Assembly: GCA_003601535.1 (NCBI GenBank)
Contig: PIXW01000162.1
Coordinates: forward strand, 1 to 11,200
Direction of reading: 5' to 3'
DNA: 11,200 bases
From: ANME-2 cluster archaeon
GTDB taxonomy: Archaea; Halobacteriota; Methanosarcinia; Methanosarcinales; Methanogasteraceae
A program made the position numbers and the translations under genes. Below are positions 1 to 5,840 of this stretch, in pieces. Each line of letters begins with the position of its first letter. Within the stretch, counting starts at the first letter, position 1. The notes beneath the pieces were generated by a model. The model had not been told where the DNA came from, did not search any database, and was given only the letters and a program-made list of their open reading frames with translations.

Positions 1-140
1 ACGTCTGTGTCCGTGTCGTAGATGTTTGAATTATAGATTGCACCTCTCGGTGAGAATGGTACAACCCTACGCACAGGACAGATGGCAGTACATGTGCCGC
101 ACTGGTAACACACTTGAGCATTGTTCGAATTGTTGGTCAC
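1..140 (-). CDS. HdrD/GlcF-type iron-sulfur protein, N-terminal fragment (runs off left end)
   Basis: Only the first 46 codons are in the window; the frame is open to base 1. Reading the minus strand from a GTG at 140-138, the product has Cys11, Cys14, Cys17 and Cys21 in the pattern CYQCGTCTAICP, a [4Fe-4S] ferredoxin site. A Pro-Phe-Ser-Pro-Arg-Gly segment follows, resembling the 'SPRG' region after the first cluster in GlcF, LutA and HdrD-type proteins. I chose GTG 140 because AGGTGA at 151-146 (minus strand) lies five bases upstream of it; an in-frame GTG at 149 is possible, and a TAG at 152-150 closes the frame further upstream. The gene is divergent from the hdrA operon and may encode a redox partner of it, for example an HdrD-like disulfide reductase or the FeS subunit of a 2-hydroxyacid dehydrogenase. 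The FeS motif is seen; the family is a moderate call because the second cluster and any CCG domains are outside the window. Confidence 0.72.
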   Translation of the reverse strand, partial: MTNNSNNAQVCYQCGTCTAICPVRRVVPFSPRGAIYNSNIYDTDTD

Positions 141-485
141 CGAATTCACCTACTGCATTAGTTTGTTAACTCTAACGGTCCTATAATTATTATTCCTCTT
201 CCGTTGAGTTATGGTTCATGCGAAACAGGAATGTTCTCATGCAATGGATATAGTGGTGGGTGGAGCAATATTAAAAGGTTTCGGAGTCATCCGGTAGTTC
301 CAACGTTACCCTTAAGTATAATGATGCCAATGATCTGCCGTGTTCGCTATAGACATGCGATCATCAAGAGGTGTTCCAATAAGGATGTGATAAGAGATGA
401 GGAGCGACTTTTTTGACATCTCGAAAAGCTTATCACAATACACCACTGCATGAGAATTACAAATAGTTAAACGAAGGAGATCATA
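141..485. other. Divergent intergenic region, no gene seen
   Basis: This 345-base stretch separates the minus-strand FeS gene from hdrA and is clearly more AT-rich than the flanking genes. The short open frames in it (70 codons at 204-416 plus; a minus-strand frame overlapping the hdrA start) show no recognisable domain and no good ribosome binding site, so I leave them out. It should contain two divergent promoters. A small inverted repeat, GTTA-actc-TAAC (165-176), lies between the likely minus-strand TATA element and the GTG start and could be an operator, though it is short enough to be chance. For hdrA, the best weak TATA-like stretch is around 424-438 (CGAAAAGCTTATCA), which would put a start site near 455-460. 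The leader then carries AGGAGAT (475-481) before the hdrA ATG. Confidence 0.6.
181..195 (-). promoter_or_regulatory. Candidate archaeal TATA box for the left-edge FeS gene
   Basis: On the minus strand this reads GAATAATAATTATAG, the most AT-rich block in the divergent region. An archaeal TATA box here would place transcription start about 25 bases on, near 155-162. That leaves a leader of roughly 15-20 bases holding the AGGTGA ribosome binding site before the GTG at 140. No purine-rich BRE is obvious. Placement is by composition and spacing only. Confidence 0.3.
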
Positions 486-2453
486 ATGGAAAACGAAGAA
501 CCACGTATCGGGGTCTTTGTCTGCGAATGTGGCATCAACATCGGCGGGTATCTCGATACCCAGGCGGTAGCCGATTACGCGCTGACCCTTCCGAATGTCG
601 TGCATACGAAGGTCAACAAGTTTACATGCTCAGATTCGGGACAGGCAGAGATACAGGCAGGGATCAGGGAGCACAACCTGAATAGAGTGGTTGTGGCGTC
701 GTGTACGCCGCGGACGCACGAGCCCACGTTTCGGGCGTGCTGCAAGGAGGCTGGTGTGAACCCGTACCAGTTCGAGTTCGTGAACATCCGTGACCAGTGC
801 TCATGGATCCACATGTGGGACTGGGAAGGCGCGACAGCCAAAGCAAAGGATCTTGTGAGGATGGGTGTTGCCCGCGCCAGGTTGCTTGAGCCACTTAAAG
901 AGTCGTCTGTGCCCGTTGATCAGAACGTGCTCGTGATCGGCGCAGGTGTTGCAGGCATGCAGGCAGCAATCGACTTCGGAGACATGGGATACAATGTCTA
1001 TCTTGTCGAGAAGGAGCCATCGATCGGTGGCAGGATGGCACGGTTTGACAAAGTCTTCCCGACGAACGACTGTTCGATCTGCATCCTCGGACCGAAGATG
1101 GTTGAAGTCGCGCGCAACAAGAACATCAACATCATGTCGTACTCCGAGGTTACGGATGTGGATGGTTTCGTCGGAAACTTCGAGGTGACTGTGATGCACA
1201 AGCCGAGATATCTCGACACTGATGTCTGCACGGGCTGCGGAGCGTGTCAGGAGGTATGTCCTGTGGAGGTGCCAAAGGAGTTCAACGAGGGATTCGGGAC
1301 CAGAAAGGCGATATATATACCGTTCCCACAGGCTGTACCGATGCGAGCAGTACTCGATAAGGAGAACTGTATCGGATGCAAGGCATGTGAGAAAGCTTGT
1401 GAGCCTGGCGCAATCCGATACGACCAGGAGCCTGTTTACGAGAAGATCAAGGTCGGTGTGATAACTGTTGCTGTTGGGATGAACGCGTTTGATCCGCTGC
1501 CGCACCACAACTATGGTTATGGGATATACGACAACGTGATCACCACGATGGAGTTCGAGCGTCTGCTCAATGCTGCAGGTCCAACTGGCGGACATGTGGT
1601 GCGTCCATCTGACTGTGTTGAACCGATGACGGTTGGATTCATCAACTGCGTTGGATCAAGGGACGTGAACGAGAACATCTACTGCTCTGGAGGAGTTTGC
1701 TGCATGTTCAACATCAAGAACGCGCAGCTCTTGAAGGAGAAGAGACCTGAAACGAGCCATTACATCTTTTACATGGACATACGCTCGACCATGAGGGGCT
1801 TTGAGGAGGCGTACAACCGTGCACGAGACCTTGGCGTGAAGTTCATCAGAGGAAGGCCTGTTGAGGTCACAGAGAAGGAGAACGGCAACCTGATCGTCAG
1901 GGTCGAGGATACCTTGAAAGGCGAGATCGAGAACGTGGAAGTCGATCTTTTAGTGCTGGGAACGGGTCTTGTTCCGAACGAGGGCATCAATGAGATGGGA
2001 AGCATTCTCAAACTGCCGAGATCGGCAGATGGTTTCTTAACAGAACTGCATCCGAAGCTCGCACCAGTGGATACGACTACAGACGGTGTATTTGTTGCAG
2101 GATGCGCAGCAGGTCCAAGGGATATTGCATACTCGACCGCTCACGGCAGTGCAACAGCAGGACGTGCAACCCGACTTCTTTCAGTAGGGGAGGCGCCAAT
2201 CATGGGAATCACCGCAAGGATCGACGAAGACAAATGCGTGGTCTGCGGTGTCTGTGTGGACAAGTGTCCCTACGGTGTCTTTGAGATGGTTGGGACGAAC
2301 GGCGACCGCCGCATCAATATTGTTGAGGCTCTCTGCAAGGGATGTGGCACCTGTGTCACAGCCTGTCCGACAGGCGCGCTCGAACAGAGCCACTTCAAGA
2401 ACGATCAGGTGCTGGCACAGGTGAGAAACGTATTCGTGTACGGAGGTGAGTAG
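486..2453 (+). CDS. hdrA: CoB-CoM heterodisulfide reductase subunit A-like flavoprotein (HdrA)
   Basis: HdrA is the FAD-containing, multi-FeS scaffold of cytoplasmic heterodisulfide reductase complexes and the site of flavin-based electron bifurcation or confurcation. This 655-residue protein has the family's usual length and order. An N-terminal cluster domain has Cys13, Cys15, Cys48 and Cys73 (in SCTPRTHEP). A Rossmann FAD site VIGAGVAG has glycines at 152, 154 and 157, followed by the NDCSICILGPKM segment. An inserted ferredoxin pair has Cys248/251/254/258 and Cys295/298/301/305, the second ending CEPGA. A second flavin half carries GVFVAGCAAGPRDI. The C-terminal ferredoxin pair has Cys584/587/590/594 and Cys617/620/623/627. 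The ATG follows AAGGAGAT at ideal distance. It is first in an operon with mvhD three bases downstream. HdrB and HdrC, the usual disulfide-reducing partners, are not beside it, so heterodisulfide as substrate is not shown. Identity as HdrA family is near certain; physiological direction is inference. Confidence 0.96.
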   Translation: MENEEPRIGVFVCECGINIGGYLDTQAVADYALTLPNVVHTKVNKFTCSDSGQAEIQAGIREHNLNRVVVASCTPRTHEPTFRACCKEAGVNPYQFEFVNIRDQCSWIHMWDWEGATAKAKDLVRMGVARARLLEPLKESSVPVDQNVLVIGAGVAGMQAAIDFGDMGYNVYLVEKEPSIGGRMARFDKVFPTNDCSICILGPKMVEVARNKNINIMSYSEVTDVDGFVGNFEVTVMHKPRYLDTDVCTGCGACQEVCPVEVPKEFNEGFGTRKAIYIPFPQAVPMRAVLDKENCIGCKACEKACEPGAIRYDQEPVYEKIKVGVITVAVGMNAFDPLPHHNYGYGIYDNVITTMEFERLLNAAGPTGGHVVRPSDCVEPMTVGFINCVGSRDVNENIYCSGGVCCMFNIKNAQLLKEKRPETSHYIFYMDIRSTMRGFEEAYNRARDLGVKFIRGRPVEVTEKENGNLIVRVEDTLKGEIENVEVDLLVLGTGLVPNEGINEMGSILKLPRSADGFLTELHPKLAPVDTTTDGVFVAGCAAGPRDIAYSTAHGSATAGRATRLLSVGEAPIMGITARIDEDKCVVCGVCVDKCPYGVFEMVGTNGDRRINIVEALCKGCGTCVTACPTGALEQSHFKNDQVLAQVRNVFVYGGE

Positions 2454-2456
2454 AAA

Positions 2457-2888
2457 ATGGCAGAAGATACGGAATGGCAGCCAAAGATCGTGATGTTCTG
2501 CTGTAACTGGTGTTCTTATGGAGGAGCTGACTCCGCGGGAATGGGCAGGTTCCAGCAGCCCCCGACGGTACGTGTGATACGGGTGATGTGCTCTGGCAGA
2601 ATGGATCCGGTATTCATCCTGAATGCGTTCCTCGAGGGCGCAGATGGTGTGATATTCTCTGGATGTCACATCGGAGACTGTCACTACGTGAGCGGCAACT
2701 ACAAGGCAACGATCAAGTACAAATTCCTAAAAGCGATGGTGAACGAGCTCGGACTCGAGGATGAGCGGCTCAAACTCGACTGGATCTCGGCTTCGGAGGG
2801 CGAGCGATATGCAAACGTCGTCAAGGAATTTACAGAGCAGATCAAGAAGGTAGGACCAAGTCCGCTAAAGCCAGAAGGGGTGATTTAA
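2457..2888 (+). CDS. mvhD: MvhD-type [2Fe-2S] electron-transfer subunit
   Basis: MvhD (F420-non-reducing hydrogenase delta subunit family) passes electrons between an electron-input module and HdrA. The 143-residue length matches the family. The diagnostic cysteines are all present: [12 protein letters not shown] (Cys15, Cys16, Cys19), VMCSGRMDP (Cys45) and GCHIGDCHY (Cys70, Cys75). The N-terminal block CCNWC and the GCHIGDCHY block are hallmarks of the family. The gene starts three bases after the hdrA stop, and its ribosome binding site GGAGGTGA (2442-2449) lies in the end of hdrA, so the two are probably translationally coupled. No hydrogenase large or small subunit accompanies it. Here the input partner appears to be the downstream FdhB/FdhA-type pair rather than a [NiFe] hydrogenase. 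Family call is very secure. Confidence 0.95.
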   Translation: MAEDTEWQPKIVMFCCNWCSYGGADSAGMGRFQQPPTVRVIRVMCSGRMDPVFILNAFLEGADGVIFSGCHIGDCHYVSGNYKATIKYKFLKAMVNELGLEDERLKLDWISASEGERYANVVKEFTEQIKKVGPSPLKPEGVI

Positions 2889-4043
2889 ATGGAAATAGGA
2901 GACTGTTATATCGGATGGGCTACTGATGAGGAGATCCGAAGCAAAGGAGCATCAGGAGGTCTCGTCACAGCAATGCTTGCAGCAGCGCTCGAAAAAGAAC
3001 TCGTTGAGGCGGTTGTTGTTCTTAAGAAACTCGGAGAGTTTGAAGCTATTCCAATCGTCACATCCGATCCAGAAGAGGTTAAAGCAGCAGCAGGATCGAT
3101 GCACTCTGTTCCTATTGTTCTCTCACGCTATCTCGAATATGGGACAAAGGTAGCACTCCCTGCAAAACCGTGTGACGCAAGAGCCACGATCGAACAGGCA
3201 AAGAGGCAGCAGGTAAACCTCGATACGACATACATCATCGGTCTCAACTGCGGCGGAACGATGCATCCGGCAGTGACACGGAAGATGCTCGAGACGATCT
3301 ATAAACTCGATCCGGAGGAGATTGCAGGCGAGGAGATCGACAAAGGAAAGCTGATCTTCGAGACAAAGGACGGCAAAGAACACGCGATCAAGATCGATGA
3401 ACTCGAAGAAGAGGGATACGGCAGACGTGAGTCCTGCCAGTACTGTGCAATCAACATCCCCAGAATGGCAGATCTTGCCTGTGGAAACTGGGGCGTCATC
3501 GGAGATCTCGCCGGAAAGGGTACATTTGTTGAGGTAAATACAGAAAAGGGAATCGAGATACTCCAGAACGCGATCGATTCAGGAGCTGTCGAGATTACGC
3601 CTGCTGACGAGAAGGGCAAAGCGATCCGAGAAAAGGTCGATTCTGCGATGCAGAAGGTTGCAGCGAGTGCACATGAGAAGTATCTTGCACCGATCGAGGG
3701 AAGCCACCTCGACTATTACATGAATACGCTTTCTGACTGTATCAACTGCGGTGCGTGCAAGACGGTCTGCCCGGTATGCGCATGTGGTGAGGCTGCGAAG
3801 TGTACTGATTTCTATTCGCAGGCATTAGGTTACAAGATGTCGCTATTTCATCTTGTGCGGTTCGTGCATCTGATGGACTCGTGCATCGGATGCGGGCAGT
3901 GTACCGATGTCTGTCCTGTCGATATCCCGCTGACACACCTCTATCGCAGGTTTGCTGAACCGCTGCAGGAGGAGTTCGATTACACGCCAGGAGTGGATAT
4001 GAGGACGCCACCGTTCTTCGGAGTTGATCTGATTGAGGACTGA
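2889..4043 (+). CDS. fdhB: F420-oxidising dehydrogenase beta subunit (FdhB/FrhB family)
   Basis: This family binds FAD and coenzyme F420 and exchanges hydride with F420 in formate dehydrogenase (FdhB), F420 hydrogenase (FrhB) and related complexes. Seen in the 384 residues: the N-terminal SKGASGGLVTAMLAAALE helix region, a KPCDARATIEQAK segment, LNCGGTMHP, and the C-x2-C (183, 186) plus Cys198 of CQYC...LACGNWG, which ligates a cluster in FrhB-type folds. The C-terminal extension carries two ferredoxin motifs, Cys284/287/290/294 and Cys332/335/338/342 (CIGCGQCTDVCPVDIP). Extra cysteines at 297, 299 and 305 follow the first. That extension points to FdhB rather than FrhB. The start directly abuts the mvhD stop and has GGGGTGAT upstream. 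In this operon it most likely feeds F420H2 electrons into HdrA via MvhD, or takes them out. Family call is strong; calling it formate dehydrogenase depends on the divergent next gene. Confidence 0.9.
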   Translation: MEIGDCYIGWATDEEIRSKGASGGLVTAMLAAALEKELVEAVVVLKKLGEFEAIPIVTSDPEEVKAAAGSMHSVPIVLSRYLEYGTKVALPAKPCDARATIEQAKRQQVNLDTTYIIGLNCGGTMHPAVTRKMLETIYKLDPEEIAGEEIDKGKLIFETKDGKEHAIKIDELEEEGYGRRESCQYCAINIPRMADLACGNWGVIGDLAGKGTFVEVNTEKGIEILQNAIDSGAVEITPADEKGKAIREKVDSAMQKVAASAHEKYLAPIEGSHLDYYMNTLSDCINCGACKTVCPVCACGEAAKCTDFYSQALGYKMSLFHLVRFVHLMDSCIGCGQCTDVCPVDIPLTHLYRRFAEPLQEEFDYTPGVDMRTPPFFGVDLIED

Positions 4044-4053
4044 GGTGATTTAA

Positions 4054-5511
4054 ATGGATGAAAATATATTTACTACAGTATGTCCGGGCTGCTCGATGGC
4101 GTGCGGGATGTATATCCGTGAAAAGGAAGATGGCACGATCGATATTGACTGGCGCAAGGATGCAGTCGTGAACGCTGGCAAGCTCTGTAGATTCGGTGTG
4201 AGGCTGCCTCATAATCTCAAGCCTGCGACCTCAATGGTTGATGGGAACGAGGCAGATCTTGCAGATGCAGTCGCAGCAGCAGGAACGGCGATCGGCGATG
4301 GTGCAGTCTTTGTCTCTGTCGGAAACACGACATGCGAGGAGCATCTCGCACTCATGAAACTTGCAGAAAGCAAGAACGCGGTAGTAAACACCGGTATGGG
4401 CGCGTTCTCAAGGATTCCATCCGAATGCCACCCGACGATGGGCGTGGGCATTCCATTCGATGCAATCGAGAGTGCGAAGAAGATCGTGCTCTTCATCGAT
4501 CCTTATGAACAGTATCCGCTGCTCGTCCGTCGAATTCTCGCAGCAAAGAAGAACGGAGCAGAAGTTACCGCAGTCGGCTGGAAGGCGGTCAGTCTGGCTG
4601 ATGAGAATAAGGTGATCGGTCCTGATCAGTACGAGGCTGAACTTGCGCTCGACAGCGATTCTGTGATCATCGCAGACTTAAACCCGAGTTCTGACCCGGA
4701 ACAGGTGATGGTTCTTCTGAATCTCGCAAAGAAATCAGGAGCAGCGATAATCTTCATGAAACCGTTCGTAAACGCTGTCGGATGCGACCTTGCAAGCAAG
4801 CACACCGAGCAGAAGAGTTTCGATCAGATCATCGAGGAGATCGATTCAGGAGAGATTAAGACGCTGGTCTGTCTCGACACGGACCTAATCGAGATCATGC
4901 CAGACGAGACTGCTGTACGGGAGGCGCTCAAAAAACTCGACAATCTGATCGTGATCACATCACGGGAGAGCACGATCACCGATGTTGCAAACATCGTTGT
5001 TGCAACCGAACCGCTGTACAGGAAAGCTGGAACCGTGGTGAACGCCGAAGGAAGATTGCTTGTGGGCAGCGGTACAGGAACCGATGGGATCGATGCGATC
5101 GGAACAATGATCGGACAGCCAGTAGACCTGTTCTCTGAGCTCCACGCGGCGGTTCTTGCGACTGTTGGAATCGATTCCGTGGATGAGCGTGTTATTCCTG
5201 CGTATGAGAAGCCTGAGTATGCTGTAATGGAGGCAAGTCCAACTGCAGAGGCGGTTGAGACTGCGCTGGTGTATGCATACAATCCATTCTTATGGAACGG
5301 TATCATCGATGATAACGACTTCGTTGAGATGAATCTTGACATGGTGCTTGCAAACTCGCTTCTCAAAGGAATTCCTGTGAAACTGACGTCTGACAGGGGT
5401 GATGTTATGGTCGGATTCAAGGTCTCTGATGTGGCTCCGGGCATCGTTCTCTCAAATGCGAAGCTTCCGGTGACAACAGGAATGGTAACAAGCGTCACGG
5501 TCTCGAGGTGA
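4054..5511 (+). CDS. Divergent compact molybdopterin oxidoreductase subunit (FdhA/FwdB-like)
   Basis: The protein belongs to the molybdopterin oxidoreductase superfamily that includes formate dehydrogenase FdhA and formylmethanofuran dehydrogenase FwdB. Its N-terminus has a [4Fe-4S] site, Cys10/13/17 (CPGCSMAC) with Cys45 in VNAGKLCRFG. Residues 88-97 (VGNTTCEEH) match the S-x-x-x-T-N-E-E-N or T-T-C-E region. Residues 145-155 (VLFIDPYEQYP) match the Rossmann strand and N-P-x-x-x-H-P region, with Tyr replacing His. The C-terminus (about 435-485, KLTSDRGDVMVGFKVSDVAPG) is a shortened dinucleotide-binding domain. At 485 residues it is much shorter than typical FdhA (about 700) and slightly longer than FwdB. 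The metal-ligand loop, usually C/U-H-G-P-S, is altered: either Ser119-Arg120 (SRIPS) or Cys125-His126 (CHPTM) occupies it. Substrate therefore cannot be assigned. It starts 10 bases after fdhB with GAGGTGAT upstream, so it is very likely the partner of FdhB in the complex. Confidence 0.85.
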   Translation: MDENIFTTVCPGCSMACGMYIREKEDGTIDIDWRKDAVVNAGKLCRFGVRLPHNLKPATSMVDGNEADLADAVAAAGTAIGDGAVFVSVGNTTCEEHLALMKLAESKNAVVNTGMGAFSRIPSECHPTMGVGIPFDAIESAKKIVLFIDPYEQYPLLVRRILAAKKNGAEVTAVGWKAVSLADENKVIGPDQYEAELALDSDSVIIADLNPSSDPEQVMVLLNLAKKSGAAIIFMKPFVNAVGCDLASKHTEQKSFDQIIEEIDSGEIKTLVCLDTDLIEIMPDETAVREALKKLDNLIVITSRESTITDVANIVVATEPLYRKAGTVVNAEGRLLVGSGTGTDGIDAIGTMIGQPVDLFSELHAAVLATVGIDSVDERVIPAYEKPEYAVMEASPTAEAVETALVYAYNPFLWNGIIDDNDFVEMNLDMVLANSLLKGIPVKLTSDRGDVMVGFKVSDVAPGIVLSNAKLPVTTGMVTSVTVSR

Positions 5512-5512
5512 T
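5505..5512 (+). promoter_or_regulatory. Ribosome binding site that fixes the small-gene start at 5517
   Basis: GAGGTGAT at 5505-5512 is a near-complete complement to the archaeal 16S 3' end and lies four bases before ATG 5517. It contains the stop codon of the upstream gene (TGA 5509-5511). The in-frame GTG at 5508 lies inside this site, so ATG 5517 is the better start. Confidence 0.75.
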
Positions 5513-5516
5513 CAGA

Positions 5517-5726
5517 ATGGCAGAGAAAGAGAAGTTATCCAAAGAAGAAAAGGCTGCGCAGAACGCTGTAATAAAAGAGATTATGGCTGATTTTGGTATC
5601 GAGGGCGCCACAAAGAAGCGGCTCGTCCGGTTCATCGGAAACAATGAGAACTGGGACAAGCGGATGATCAGGTACCGTCTGAAGCGAGCGCTGATTGCAG
5701 AGACGTACGCAGCGAAGCATCAATGA
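5517..5726 (+). CDS. Small basic protein of unknown function at the end of the Hdr operon
   Basis: This 69-residue product is highly charged and mostly predicted helical. It has a Lys/Glu-rich N-terminus (AEKEKLSKEEKAAQNAV), a middle segment FGIEGATKKRLVRFIGNN, and an Arg/Lys-rich end (KRMIRYRLKRALIAETYAAKHQ). It has no cysteines, signal peptide or membrane segment, so it is not an electron carrier itself. I do not recognise a family. The ATG at 5517 is used because GAGGTGAT ends four bases before it. The gene lies five bases after the preceding stop and just before a strong terminator-like hairpin, so it is the last gene of the operon. Plausible but unproven roles are an assembly factor or small accessory subunit for the molybdopterin-type protein, or a nucleic-acid-binding regulator given its net positive C-terminal half. 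Codon use and context support it as a real gene. Confidence 0.78.
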   Translation: MAEKEKLSKEEKAAQNAVIKEIMADFGIEGATKKRLVRFIGNNENWDKRMIRYRLKRALIAETYAAKHQ

Positions 5727-5744
5727 AGGGCAAAAGGGTGTTCT

Positions 5745-5801
5745 GGCGGGCAGGAGACTGAGGGGTCTTCTGCCTGCCGGGGGGTGTGGGGGAGGTTTTT
5801 T
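5745..5801 (+). terminator. Hairpin plus T-run ending the Hdr operon
   Basis: The arms GGCGGGCAGGAGAC (5745-5758) and GTCTTCTGCCTGCC (5765-5778) pair over all 14 positions, two of them G-U, around a six-base loop. A G-rich spacer and a run of six T (5796-5801) follow. Archaeal termination depends mainly on T-runs, so the T6 may be the active part and the hairpin may protect the 3' end. The 114-base gap to the next gene and the change in gene content support an operon boundary here. The T-rich block could also serve as a weak TATA element (GGAGG then TTTTTTGTA) for the next gene, about 40 bases upstream of its ATG. Confidence 0.65.
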
Positions 5802-5840
5802 GTAGTGTGAGTCCCGGTTCATTACAGAAGGAGAGATACC

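Noticed and set aside
204..416. 70-codon plus-strand frame in the divergent region
   Set aside because: No ribosome binding site, no recognisable domain, and it occupies the space where promoters are expected.
801..1595. Minus-strand open frame of 264 codons inside hdrA
   Set aside because: hdrA on the plus strand is certain from its cysteine and flavin motifs; the antisense frame has no recognisable domain.
2884..2890. TTTAAAT near 2884 and again near 4049 as archaeal TATA boxes
   Set aside because: Both lie between a ribosome binding site and its start codon inside a tight operon, too close to the ATG to act as promoters for those genes.
4824..5498. Minus-strand open frame of 224 codons inside the FdhA-like gene
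   Set aside because: Ser/Thr-rich antisense of a well-supported plus-strand gene; no domain and no plausible ribosome binding site.
4054..5511. Straight call as catalytic formate dehydrogenase alpha subunit
   Set aside because: The length, the altered C/U-H-G-P-S loop and the Tyr in place of His in the N-P-x-x-x-H-P region do not support a specific substrate.
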